Of a stretch of 64,000 nt of DNA, positions 10,837-21,254 are shown in pieces. The notes below the pieces were generated by a model, which was not told where the DNA came from, ran no database searches, and saw only the letters and a list, made by a program, of their open reading frames with translations. Position 1 is the stretch's first letter. Each line of letters opens with the position of its first letter. Source of the stretch: Mesaphorura yosii (Eukaryota; Arthropoda; Collembola; Poduromorpha; Tullbergiidae); NCBI GenBank assembly GCA_009869945.1, contig WIXG01000351.1, forward strand, positions 1 through 64,000, read 5' to 3'. Position numbers and translations under genes: made by a program.

Positions 10837-12668
10837 ATGCCTTCAGAATCAAACGAAAACGATGTTGCCGACCCTGGTGGAGGTGGCAGTGGTCAGGCGC
10901 TCTTGGATGAAAACAAAAACATAACCTCTGAGTCACCCGGTGCTTTTGCTTCCAGTGACTTTCTGTGTAAGTTCCTTTGACATCGACATCTTTGACAAGT
11001 CCTGGCGAATTTAAATTGATCAAAATGCATTTTTAGGCAATGATCGAATCACAAAAGAAATTGCCAGGATGATGCGCACTGAATTTATGGAAATCCTGGA
11101 ATCCTTGGAATTGCTAAGCAGTGATTTGCTTACGGACGCCGTTAGTCGTTTCGAAATTAAAAATGGCATTAAACAGGGCACACAGCTGGGAAGTGTGATT
11201 TCGAGAATGTTTAATATTTGGCTGGCCAAATCCCAATCTGTAAACAGGACTTATCAAACCCTCACCGGACACATAGAGAAATATGATCCAAGTCTAGCTG
11301 GTATGATTGCTTTGACTATATGACCCCCGATGGTACTTCATTTCATTCGAACGATAATTCGCCTGATCGTTTTCAGAAAGATTGAGAGAACCTAAAATAA
11401 TTGAAAGCATGAGGAGATTGGCGCAACCAACAACTTCCGCTCATCCTTTGCAAGAAGCGCTATCATCGTCAAATCTGTCAACAACAATAGAAATTGAAGC
11501 AGAGGGTGTATCTTCAATCAACACCGAACAAATGACAACTGGTGAAGATAATCAACCGTCGCAATCGGCACGAAGACCCTCAAGCTCCGTTGCTGATTCA
11601 GGTTCCTTGTTTCCGGAGCAGGAAAGTAAACCTCTTACCGACAAATATGGAGCCGCTCGGAAGTATCCACACCAACGCAATGAGCCCGGGCAAAAATATA
11701 AGTTGTGTAGATATTCCTTATATGTCGGTGCTGTACTTCTTGCCAGTATCATGGCTGCAGGCGGAGTGGTGGTTTGGTACAATTGGTTTCGGAGCAAAGG
11801 GACTGACTTGCCAGGAGATCTTCCACCTTCAACAACACCATCCACTAATGTAAAAGATCTGAATGGGCCCACGACACAAGTGACACCGTTGCCACCTCCA
11901 ATAGAAAACGATCCGCTCATGGTTTCTCCGGATCAGACCCCTAGCCCTTCGAACGAGTCGGGGTCACCAATTCCTTACCAAATCTTGACGCTCACAGACC
12001 CCACCATTGTATCATCGTTTGGCTGCCTGGATGCAAGGAAGCAGTGGCTCAACATTTTACCTTCGTCTACTCAAGATTGGGTAAAGCTCAAGCTCCCGTC
12101 GAATTGCCGGCTCGAAAACGTGCACGGTTTGCAAGTGTCTGGTGATATCAACCTGAGAAGTTTGTGGTATTTACTCTCCAAGTTTAAGTATTTAAGACAC
12201 TTAAAATTTCGTGGCTTGTCCATTTATTTGAAACCTGGCAATTCGCCCTCTAACATTTATAATCGAGATCGCATTAGAATGGAGTATTTGCAAGACATTG
12301 TGGTTCAGAACGGGCAAGTACACCCTAAATTTTATGAGTTGCTCAATTATCTGGAAACGACAGCATTGCAGGCATTGACCATAGAAAATACTACGCTAAC
12401 TGTGCATGTAATCCATGCTGTGCAAGACTTGATCTTAAGGGTGACCGATAGCGAAGCTTTCACACGTCTCAATTTGAATTTAGTCAGTGTTGGTACGCAC
12501 AAATTATTTGATAGTGCAATGTGCAGCGAGTTATCGCACTCGCGGTCGCTGGAAATTCACGTCAAGCTGCCCTACTTGGAGAACGCAGACTACCACGGAC
12601 TGAAATCCAACATAATGGAGTTTAGAGGCTGCGCAGATCGCACGTACTACAAATACTTATCGCTGTAA
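10837..12668 (+). CDS. Single-pass membrane protein with CARD/death-fold-like N-terminal domain
   Basis: Unrecognised 561-residue protein. Exons: 10837-10966, 11037-11300, 11377-12668 (GT-AG). There is no signal peptide. Residues about 45-135 are predicted all-helical. The spacing of hydrophobic positions (ILESLELLSSDLLTDAV, then a Trp-containing helix, then TYQTLTGHIEKYDPSLAGRL) resembles the later helices of a CARD or death domain. A Ser/Gln-rich linker follows, then one transmembrane segment at about 244-267 (from KLCRY to VVVWYNWF). A Thr/Pro stalk spans about 270-330. The last 230 residues have four Cys and LRR-like phrases such as LRHLKFRGL. With no signal peptide and positive charge before the membrane helix, type II topology (N-terminus inside) is my inference. 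Poly(A) signal AATAAA at 12887. An innate-immune or cell-death adaptor role is only a guess. Confidence 0.72.
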
Positions 12669-13071
12669 ACGGTTGTAACCTGTGATTCCTGTTAGTTTAG
12701 TCACAGTCGTCAGGCCCTTGGTTTTGTATATTTGCAAGCGAAAAAGAATGTGGAAGAGTGGAAGTTGAAAATCTGAGAGCAGCCCTGGATATTATTATGA
12801 ACAAGCGCACTTACTCATACAAGTGAAATTATCGCCATTTAATACGCTGTATTTTTTAGCACGAATGCTGAAAGCTCAAATGTTATAATAAAATGACACA
12901 TTTGGTTGAATCTGTTGAGAATTGATTTTGGCTTGGGCCCTTCTGAGAAGGAATTGGATGTACGTTTGCATCTTTTCCAGGTTACAGACAGCAACATATG
13001 ATAATACTGGACTATATTTGAACTTTTCAGTTCATTACCAATTTTCTGATCAGATATTCGTATGCATTCAA
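12669..13071. other. 3' region between CARD-like gene and TMBIM pseudogene
   Basis: Probable 3' UTR of the upstream gene, with AATAAA at 12887-12892. Beyond that no feature is seen before the pseudogene stop at 13072. Confidence 0.5.
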
Positions 13072-14130
13072 TCACGAGTCGCCTCTGCCTCCAAAGAGAC
13101 TGAGTATGTGCAGAAACATTCCGATGACGTCCTGGTAGAGGGACAGAGCAGAAAAAAGGTAGCCTGCGGGATGGAAGGCGAGCCTGTGTTTTCCACCCAG
13201 TATCACTTGCGTATCGTATACGAGGAACAGGGAAAATACGGTCACTCCTATGGCGTTGTAGACATGTAGGGTAGACTCCGGGAAAGAGAAAATATAAGAG
13301 CAAGACGAAGAGTGCAAATAGAAGAAAGCACAAGGGGGTAACGAAGATGAACCCGGTCAGGAGCGTGAAATCGCACTTCATTTGGCATGCAAACAAGGTC
13401 AGTCTAACGCAGATGACGGCAGTTGTTCCAGCAGCCAGTATGACGGACTCAATCCTAAATGGAAGAAATCAGAAATATGTGATCCACATGCCACAGTAAG
13501 ATTCAATGATAAGTTACTTGTAGCACGAGGCGACAGTTCCAACGAGTGAGAAGTGAAAATGTCCAGGCAGATGTACTTCATTGGCGAACGGTAGCGACAA
13601 GTGTCGAAGCAAATCAAACCAACTAAGAACACGAAATACACTCCGAGAGCGACGTAAACATCCAGGTGTGGACACGAGCAAAGTCCTTGACTGGCTGCAC
13701 GTAAATAAATACCGCAATTACATACATGGTGAGCAGGAGCTGGATAGCCAAGATCCCGTACACTTTCCTGAAAACCATGCGAGCAAATGTTGTCAAACTA
13801 GAGTCTGAAGCTTGGATAATTTGTCGCTGATCAATTTACTTACTTAATAAACGCTCTCCGAACAGATTTCTCTGAAGATTCCAAGGCACGCTCCAAAGCA
13901 GGCACTTCCTCTGACGTCATCGGAGTCAGCGCATTCGGCGGATTCGTCACTGGGAGAATTCCCTACTCCTGCTAGTACTGGTATTGATTACTAGGACTTG
14001 AATTCTCGCCTTGTAAAGATGGTAAGGGCTTTCGAGGACTGTTTTTTCAAGGAGCTTCATTTTTCTGCTTGGACTCGACATTCTCTGCCGGTGCCTGTTG
14101 TACTGGTGCTGCGAAGTTTGGAGAACTCAT
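13072..14130 (-). pseudogene. TMBIM/Lifeguard (Bax-inhibitor-1 family) pseudogene
   Basis: Homology to seven-helix TMBIM/GRINA proteins runs through the whole interval, but no frame stays open. Recognisable blocks in order: a Pro/Gln-rich N-terminus from an ATG at 14130 that hits a stop after about 27 codons; SVRRAFI at the end of an exon near 13845; KVYGILAIQLLLT to ARVHTW (13780-13670); YFVFLVGLICFDTC; LVGTVASCYK (13520-13550); ESVILAAGTTAV to KCDFTLLTGF (13454-13360); and YLFSALSLYQDVIG to the stop at 13072. Three single-base shifts are needed, near 13660, 13548 and 13285, and two in-frame TAG triplets interrupt the N-terminal region near 13970-13976. Two introns (about 13843-13780 and 13518-13455) are still clear GT-AG. 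Indel errors in the assembly could explain some lesions, but not all. Confidence 0.72.
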
Positions 14131-14452
14131 GATGAAATTAACTTCTTTAATAGCCTTGGCGGCAGTGGCCTTTTTGTGTGGGCTGATTCCAGCCAATTAG
14201 CCCATGAAATAGCTTTCTGCTGACTTTCTGGAGAGCTTATCGATTATTCAATCCCGCTTTCTACTTTGTCAACCCATGGGTTAGGACCCTATGGAGTTGC
14301 TAAGGTTAAGAGAGCTTGGGGAACCATAAGCCCACCACGGAACGTGAGCCTTGTGTGTAAAATCAAATGTAATTTACTCAGGTCACTAAAAGGAATCACA
14401 GCGTAAATAATTATAATAGCAAACAGGTCCTGGGCTGGGCGCTTCCCTAGGC
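14131..14452. other. Short intergenic region
   Basis: About 320 bp between the TMBIM pseudogene and the astacin stop codon. I see no feature beyond a possible 3' UTR of the astacin. Confidence 0.5.
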
Positions 14453-15497
14453 TCATCGGCAGTTGTACATTGCACGGATTTTCCTGCGGTCCGAATCGGT
14501 CACAACTCCACGGCTCCCAACAACGATTCCAGCTTGCTAAAATTCAAACACGAATTAGCCTGGTATGTGATACTTTTTAATGCAGACATTCATATGAAAA
14601 AATTACCTTGGCCTGGATTGTTCTCTGACCGTTCGACGAAAATGCTGTTTCGAAATAATGCATAATACTGAAGTAATCGTATGGAACATTGTACGTCTTC
14701 GAAAATGCTGCGCTGGTCTGGAAATTGTGCTCAGTTCCTGGAATAAATCCAACGGTTATTAAATGCATTCAGTAGAAGTTTTTATCTTTCTTACCAGGAC
14801 GAATATTCCCCCAGAAAATATTTACATACTGGTCACGATCTGGTCGGATTTGCTCATGGTGAAATCCAATAGCGTGAATCATTTCATGGACGGCAATGTC
14901 GTGACGCACGCAGCCAGCGCCCAGATTCAGATTTTGCCTTCCTCCTCGTCGACCAACCGATGAGAAACATCCGTTTTGCTGGTTTGTAATGAAAACATGA
15001 TCGCCTGTCGGGGTTCCAGGGAGTCGAATCGCTCGGCAGTTGGACAAGATGCCAGCCAATGTCCGCAGTGCGGAAATGATTGTGTCGCGTTCGGGTTGTG
15101 CTGCAGAAGCATCAATTAATGTACAGTCGTAAGTTAGATAGTGCAATAAATGGTCAGCCGGTGACTTACAAAACGCGGTGCTGATCTGGAAGTCGATATT
15201 CGTTGGCCACTTGTACCTGTCGTCAGTAATGCCCGAATAAACACCGACTTGTCTGTACTTCTCTTGCTCAAATTCTTGGTCGACATCGTTCTCGAATACC
15301 GAAGTGTCGATAGGAGGCAAATTGGCTGGGTCCACGAAAGCATCCGACTGACTTTGGACAGGTGGCTCAATGATTTGGAATTCCATAGTGTCGGGAACCA
15401 GTCCTGCACCCGGAAAGATAGGCGTGGCCAGTGTCGATGGGATTGCAACTAGTGTAAATGTGTGCACAAAAATCGTTAGCCCGTTGAAAGTCTCCAT
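14453..15497 (-). CDS. Secreted astacin (M12A) zinc metalloprotease
   Basis: Zinc endopeptidase of 282 residues, compact for the family: signal peptide, propeptide and catalytic domain only, with no CUB, EGF or ShK extension. Exons (minus): 15497-15170, 15100-14795, 14737-14607, 14536-14453. The zinc site is complete: HEMIHAIGFHHEQIRPDRD, with three His ligands, the catalytic Glu and the family GFxHE. The Met-turn reads SIMHY, with the Tyr ligand. The mature domain probably begins near the YKWP segment. Cys are spaced as in astacins. Likely a digestive or tissue-remodelling protease. It lies next to another secreted protease in the same orientation, but the separate 900-bp spacer argues for independent promoters. 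Confidence 0.93.
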
Positions 15498-16412
15498 GCT
15501 GGCTTATCATAAATGATGTCTAAAGGTTGTGTCAAATGACTAATGTAATTAGTGAACGTTTTGTGCTTGTGTCGCGACTAAATAAGGGATGGTGTAATGC
15601 TTGATTGAACTGGTATTTATACTGAACAGATATCAAATTAAACAATTAAATAGAGATTGGTGAGATTAAGTTTTTCGCGATCATGAATTCGTTTACCAAT
15701 TTTCTGCTGCCGAATTCGACGCTATTTCGGGAAATATTAAATCCCAAGTCCGTCCATTTCATTTATCAGTCGATGAGATGAAATTATGAGAAGCAGAAAC
15801 GGGGAGTCGTGCCTTTTCTAGGAAAAATTGTTTTATTTGGACGACATTTTTGCATATGACAATGAACCTGGATTCAATACAAACCTACGCGAGATATTTT
15901 CGTCGTGCGTAATCTGCATTTCAAATGAAATTGCAGTGATATCGAACGAAACATTTCGTGCTTAACTATTAACCTGTACTCTATAATGTATCCACATTTC
16001 AAATGTGTGCAACGCCAATCGTGGTTCACCTATCACCTCGCGTGTAATCACCGTTGTGATTGCTGCGAGAATTATCCTTTCTATGTGGTTTTAGCGAATA
16101 CAGCATAATAGCGTTTTTACGAGTAAATGGAAAATAACTTGCTGGTTTTAACCTTTCTGATCTGACTGTAGCCCGAGACCGGTCGTACACTTGTCGACGA
16201 CAGGTTAATGAAATTAAAGTATTATTTGAACTGACGATGGATGAATGGATTTCAGCAAACTAGAATTTCAAATTACTTCAAATTTATGCGTAATAATTGG
16301 ACGATGATTCACAAAGCATTTCTCAGGTATTTGCTTGACAGCAAAAGTATAAGTACGCATTTATTGGGAACTTGTGACAAAGCATTAAACGTATGAATTA
16401 CAACGCAAATTA
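15498..16412. other. Intergenic region between astacin and serine protease
   Basis: About 900 bp, AT-rich, with the astacin promoter at its left end and the 3' end of the protease gene at its right end. Nothing else recognised. Confidence 0.5.
15614..15621 (-). promoter_or_regulatory. Possible TATA box for the astacin gene
   Basis: TATAAATA on the minus strand, about 117 bp upstream of the astacin ATG. Match is perfect but distance and start site are unverified. Confidence 0.35.
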
Positions 16413-17401
16413 TCATAAGGAGCCACTGCCAATTCCAGTCAGTTGAAATATCCAGTCCAGGAACGAAGTCACACGAGTATAAATTCCTTCGCCACCACAG
16501 CTCGCTCCACCCGATACGACGCCGACACCGAGCATGTTGCCATTCGAGGACCTGCACATGTACGGTCCTCCGCTGTCTCCGTAGCAAGAAGATTTGCCGC
16601 CGCCCCCGGAACAGATTTGCGACGTTGCTAGGGCGTAACCCCTCGGCGGAAGCTGCTTAGAGCCCTCCGACGTTGTGGTTACAGGGTCTTCATCCTCGTA
16701 ACCTTTGAATACGTACAGCTGACACTTTGCATTCGGAATTCCGGTGATGGAAACCTTTCGCAGGATGTTTGGCTGGGTGCTTGCACTCCCGCTCGTAAGG
16801 CCCCATCCGCAAACCGTGCATTCGACGCCTACATAGAGGGTAGTGCGGTATTTAATGAAATTCCAGGATAATTATACGAATAAAAAAGTTGCCCACCATC
16901 TGTGTTGAAATTTGGAGTGGCTAGTCCAATCGGTTTGACATTGACACCAGTAAAGTCGAATTGCCCAGCAACTTTGATAAGGCAGATGTCGTTGTACATC
17001 GTCTGGCTGGAGTATTGTGGATGCGGAGTCACTTGTGCGGCGTAGCGCGGCTGAGTCCCGGTTTCATCAGTGAGATCGTACACGCCGGCAGTTATCATGT
17101 AGGTGCTTGCATCAGCATTACAACAATGCGCAGCTGTAAGAATCCACACCGACCCGATGATGTATCCAGCGCAAAAGTAGTCGGCTGACCCGTCACTGAA
17201 GCTAATTGTCACAATCCATGGAAATTCATTCTTTGCCGCCTGCACTCCACCGACGATCCGATCGCCATCGTACTCGACCTCCGATGTGTTCTTCGGATTA
17301 ATTAGAGACACACTCACCGTTCGAGGCGGTGAAATACGGACGGAAGACGCTAATGTGAAGATTGATGACAAGACCAGGTAAATAATTAGGAATTGAGCCA
17401 T
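16413..17401 (-). CDS. Secreted S1 serine protease, chymotrypsin-like
   Basis: Trypsin-fold endopeptidase of 306 residues. Two exons (minus): 17401-16897 and 16828-16413. Signal peptide in the first 20 residues, a short propeptide, then the activation site before IVGG (DRIVGG). The triad is visible as TAAHC, NDICLIK and GDSGGP. The residue six before the catalytic Ser is Ser (KSSCYGDSGG), which fits chymotrypsin-type rather than trypsin-type specificity. CTVCGWG and the final TSFLDWIFQ helix are typical. An acidic insertion (YEDEDP) lies in the second half of the domain. Likely digestive. The first exon holds two thirds of the domain; the single intron falls between the Asp and Ser regions. 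Confidence 0.93.
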
Positions 17402-18316
17402 TTATTCAAATGATCGGATGAGTGTCCAAGTTAGGTGTTAAAAGACCCGTGCTAGGGCCTTGAACAAGTGCTGACATCAACTGCCATGAGGAAAGAGTAT
17501 GAGCCTCAAGCTTGCTCTGCAAAGGCACTGCTTCAAAGTCTCATAGGGTCTCAAATTGCTAAAAAGTTGAAAATTCAATCTATTATTAAAATCAGCTCAG
17601 TTTTTCCCAACCCTTCTCCTTCCTTATGAATTCATGCCTAGTGAAGTCACACAATACAGCCCTCACGACTCCGTCCACATTTGAGTGCCACATGTCTCCA
17701 ATCGGAGTAATTCTTTACAAAAAAAATTATCGGCTGCGTCTACCGATAGCCAACAAAGGAATTTAAGGGAACAGTTGTCGCCTGTTCTGTGTTGGACCTT
17801 CATTTCATGCTCTTTTTTACCACTTCGAGGGCACTTCATACTTCATATTCGACCTTCTCTCCAAAGAGACACACATTTAGAATTGATTTGAGCATTGAGC
17901 TGTTTACTTTGCATGCATTTGTTTCCAATCTCAGTCGTACTCAATGTCAGCCGTCTGGTCTGGTTGCTCAATGTGACTACAAGCAAACAAATCTTGTCCC
18001 ATTTTGACAAACTTAAATTCCTTATTGCTTCCAATTCCGCCATGTTGCCTGTTTCCTTGTTCTAGATTTACTGTTGAAACAACTGGCAATGTTAATCGAA
18101 GTTTAATCATCGAGCGGAAGAATGGAACCTTCGTTCACATTTTCAGTGCCTTGTCCAATGTTTATGGACACAAGTGAATTCGTTCAGAGTAGTATAAATA
18201 CGAGTTGGAATTTGAGATAATTTATCAGACTCCAGACAAGATATCAAGTCGCAGAGTATTCAGACATACAACCAATCTTAATCTTTACGAATATTTTTAG
18301 AACAGTCTGTTGAAGA
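17402..18316. other. Divergent intergenic region, protease and peptide genes
   Basis: About 900 bp with divergent genes on either side. Contains the TATA box at 18193. The open frames at 17685-17891 and 17789-18007 lack domains or signal peptides and are not called. Confidence 0.5.
18193..18200 (+). promoter_or_regulatory. TATA box and initiator of the secreted peptide gene
   Basis: TATAAATA followed 34 bp later by an initiator-like atCAgac (A at 18227), about 90 bp before the ATG at 18317. Spacing is that of a focused, strong promoter, as expected for an abundant small secreted product. Confidence 0.6.
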
Positions 18317-18620
18317 ATGAAGTCTGTACTTGTAGCGATTTTATTTCTCTTCATTGTAGTAGCGTACTCAGCATTGCTTCAGGTAGGGGCTCAAATTTTA
18401 GAACAGAAGCCATTAAGGGCCCTTTCTAATCCTCTGTCGCTCTTTAATAGGACGAAGCTGCTGACCCCGTGGCCGAGGCACAATGGAACCACGAAGCAGA
18501 GAGAAGTATGGCCCTGCCCCGTATTATCCATTGTTAAGACTCGTAACTTAATTTTCTTGCTTTGTTGCAGTTCTCTTCCTGCCACAATTCTTTATTCCAC
18601 TGCCCAACATCACCGGCTGA
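18317..18620 (+). CDS. Small secreted peptide precursor (unrecognised)
   Basis: Three short exons, 18317-18382, 18451-18505 and 18571-18620, join GT-AG into a 56-residue precursor. Residues 1-20 are a textbook signal peptide (MKSVLVAILFLFIVVAYS). About 18 acidic residues follow (DEAADPVAEAQ...EAER). The last 16 residues are strongly hydrophobic, rich in Phe, Leu, Ile and Pro, and end in a single Gly before the stop. A Glu-Arg just before the hydrophobic part could be a processing site, and the terminal Gly could be an amide donor. That layout is shared by several families of short secreted amidated peptides. There are no Cys. I do not recognise the family. AATAAA lies at 18779. Skipping the splices leaves only a longer unspliced frame that reads through obvious intron sequence. 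Confidence 0.62.
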
Positions 18621-19535
18621 ATCCCTGCTGAGTCCTGCAACCGATCACACAGTTTCACAGCTTTCATGAAAATAGTACAGATTCTGCCTCAACACGTACT
18701 CAACCGCAATAGTTCGATTGTTTTATTTTTATTGCTCACTGTAGGCATAACCTACACACACATTTGTACGTAAGCTGAAATAAATGAACACAGATTTCCT
18801 GCATCAAATGACGAAGCGGCAAACTTCCTCCACTATTCATTATTACTGCATTAAGCTTTATCAATTAACTGATTAAATGAGAATTGCTTGTTAATTGAAT
18901 ATAGTCATTATGTGATGCATTTATGAGACGTGTGCCATTATTATCTCTGTGCACATTGAAGCATTGTTATTTTATGTGAACTTGAGAATCAAAGTTCTCA
19001 TCTCGAGCCTGACTTTCACAATAAAAACTAAAAACACCCAACACAAGCTGTCGAGCAACATTTTTTGCCCATTTGTGACAACAATCTTGCCTTGTTGTCG
19101 CTGTCCCACATAACATAAAGACAAATAAGTCTCTCTCATAATCTTAATCTCAATTTACTGTACAGAGTTTAAGCTGTAACATGCCTTTTGGCTTATGAAG
19201 AGAATATCTGAAATAGAAAAGATAGAACAAGGAGTAAAGAATTTTGAAGCATGTACATACTTCAGTTTTGCAACATCTGTGAAACACATGCCATTCATTA
19301 ATTGAAGGGCTCAGTGAAAAAAGTCGAAGCGCCGACCGCCTAACAACCGAAATAAACAAGATTTGCTTGTCCCTCGTCAACCCCGGGCCCCGAAAACCCT
19401 CGGGAACGTTGCTAGGCGGCGATCACTTCGACTTTTTCTACTGAACCCTTCAATTGCTTGTGAGCATGAAGAGGCGAAAAACAAAGTAATTCAGGGTAAT
19501 TTGACTTTGGCAAGTGTCCAGTGCTCCAAACAATC
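18621..19535. other. Intergenic region with foldback element
   Basis: About 900 bp, AT-rich, carrying the 3' end of the peptide gene (AATAAA at 18779) and the inverted repeat at 19300-19455. Nothing else recognised. Confidence 0.5.
19300..19455. repeat. Foldback (inverted-repeat) element, about 156 bp
   Basis: The left arm (19300-19346) and the reverse complement of the right arm (19408-19455) share AATTGAAGGG, TCAGT, AAAAAGTCGAAG, CGCC and CGCCTA in order, with few mismatches and one short indel. The loop of about 60 bp is partly GC-rich. The arms would form a stable hairpin. It could be a MITE or a foldback remnant. Confidence 0.65.
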
Positions 19536-21254
19536 ATGGCGGAGGTTTTCGACTTCGCCGATATCTTAAAACTGTATTTACTCAGTGGTATAATATTCTG
19601 GACTACGAAACTTTCTACCAGAGGAAAACTGAAACCGCTCTCTGTGTTTTGTGAAACACTGTTCTGCTTCTTGACTTTCGTGCTCGCAAGTCCGGTGTTG
19701 CTGCTCTTATTCGGGCTGAATCAAGTTATTCGGACAGTTTTGGCATGCTACTTCCGCCTGACAACTGGAACACGGCGATCTTCCCCAGACGATTTAGATG
19801 AGGGCGATAAAATCGAACTGATGAACGGGAATGACGCGTTCTGGGCGTACGACGAGTTTGCAAATTCATGCAATTTCACAAGCCTCCTTGTTATGGAAGG
19901 AAAATGCAACCTGGCCCAGATCCGTGAGTTGTACAATGAGAGAATTATCACGAAAGTGATCAATGGTGAACGATTTTACGATGTCTTTCGCAAATGTGCG
20001 ATTCAGAAGTTTGGCTACTACTGTTGGCAGCATGACACGCAATTCGACATCAAGAATCACATTCGGTTTCTGAATGAGGACACCGCCCATGTCCAACTGA
20101 CAGAATCACAAGTGTTTGGTGAAATTGAGAGGCTGATTGATCACCCTCTTTCGCCGAAGCGTCCACAGTGGGAATTCCTCCTGGTTCCACATTACGTGTA
20201 CAACGACCCGACGAAAGCTGCAGGAGGAAAGACGTACTTCGCACTCATCATTCGAGTTCACCACTCCTTCACCGACGGAATTTGTGGTGGTCACATTTTA
20301 CAGAACGGATTTGCAGACACTTCGCCTGCGCTGGCGGTAGATCCGCTGAAGCCCCTCCGCATACCTTTCGTGCTCAAGTGCCTCATGTACGCGTCCGTGC
20401 TCTTTGTGGGGCCACGAAATTTCTTTCGAACTCTGCTTCTCGAAGAAAAGAACTGCTTTCATTCTGGGAAAACGCTGACTGGGCCGAAGCGCCTTTCTTG
20501 GTCGAAGTCGGTCAGTCTTGAAGCGTTGAAGAGGATTCGAGTCAAGACAAGCACGACGACCACTGCCATTTTCGTGTCATCAATCGCAGGTGCACTCCGC
20601 AAGCTTGCACTGAAGAAGAGGAAGCCAGTCCCAGAGATCGTGCACGCGTTTCCAACCATCGCAATGTTACCATACAAAACTTTGAAACCACAGAATCGTT
20701 TTACCGTTTCCTTGTTGCCGACATCGACGGGAATCAGTTCGCCCATTGAAAGGCTCAACGCAACCGTCAAAGCGTTTAAGGAGCTGGAGCGTGCGCCGGA
20801 CATTTTACTGAGTTTCCTCACAATGAAGGTGGTCGGCTTACTTCCTTGCTTCGTGACGAGGTTTATCTCGAATCTCGCCCACGCAACGATACTAATTTCC
20901 AACATTCCTGGACCCATCAAACAATGTACTGTGTTTGGGGGCTGCCCCTGGCTTGACATGTCCGCGTGGGCACCCATCCGATGTGGAACAGGTAATCAAG
21001 CTAGTCGAGACACTGACGCATCGTGCCATTAGAATCTTTTCATTCGTTCACTATTATGATTCACTTCTGCCATTCTCTCAGGGGTTGGGGTTGGGTTCTT
21101 CAGCTATGACGGCAAAGTACGAGCTTGTGTCGTGGCGGATACGACCTGCATGCCAGATCCCGATGATGTCAGAGTGCTTGTTGAGGAGTTCGAGCGAGAA
21201 ATTATTGGACTTTGTGCGCACGTCGGAGTGTCGAAGGAGAATGTGTTCTTATGA
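19536..21254 (+). CDS. WS/DGAT-type O-acyltransferase
   Basis: Membrane-bound acyltransferase of the wax ester synthase/diacylglycerol acyltransferase (WSD) family, 542 residues, joining an acyl-CoA to a long-chain alcohol or diacylglycerol. Exons 19536-20991 and 21082-21254. The ATG at 19536 (caatcATGGC) is chosen over an upstream GTG in the same frame. Two hydrophobic segments lie in the first 90 residues (about 14-30 and 45-80), as in other animal members. The catalytic HHxxxDG motif is HHSFTDG at residues 242-248. The C-terminal half carries ISNIPGP and, after the splice, GVGFFSYDGKV, matching the DUF1298 region. Products may be storage or cuticular wax esters; substrate preference cannot be read from sequence. 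Confidence 0.88.

Noticed and set aside
13072-13860. Explaining the TMBIM frame changes by extra tiny introns
   Set aside because: Candidate GT-AG pairs at the breaks would be about 30 nt or would delete conserved membrane helices.
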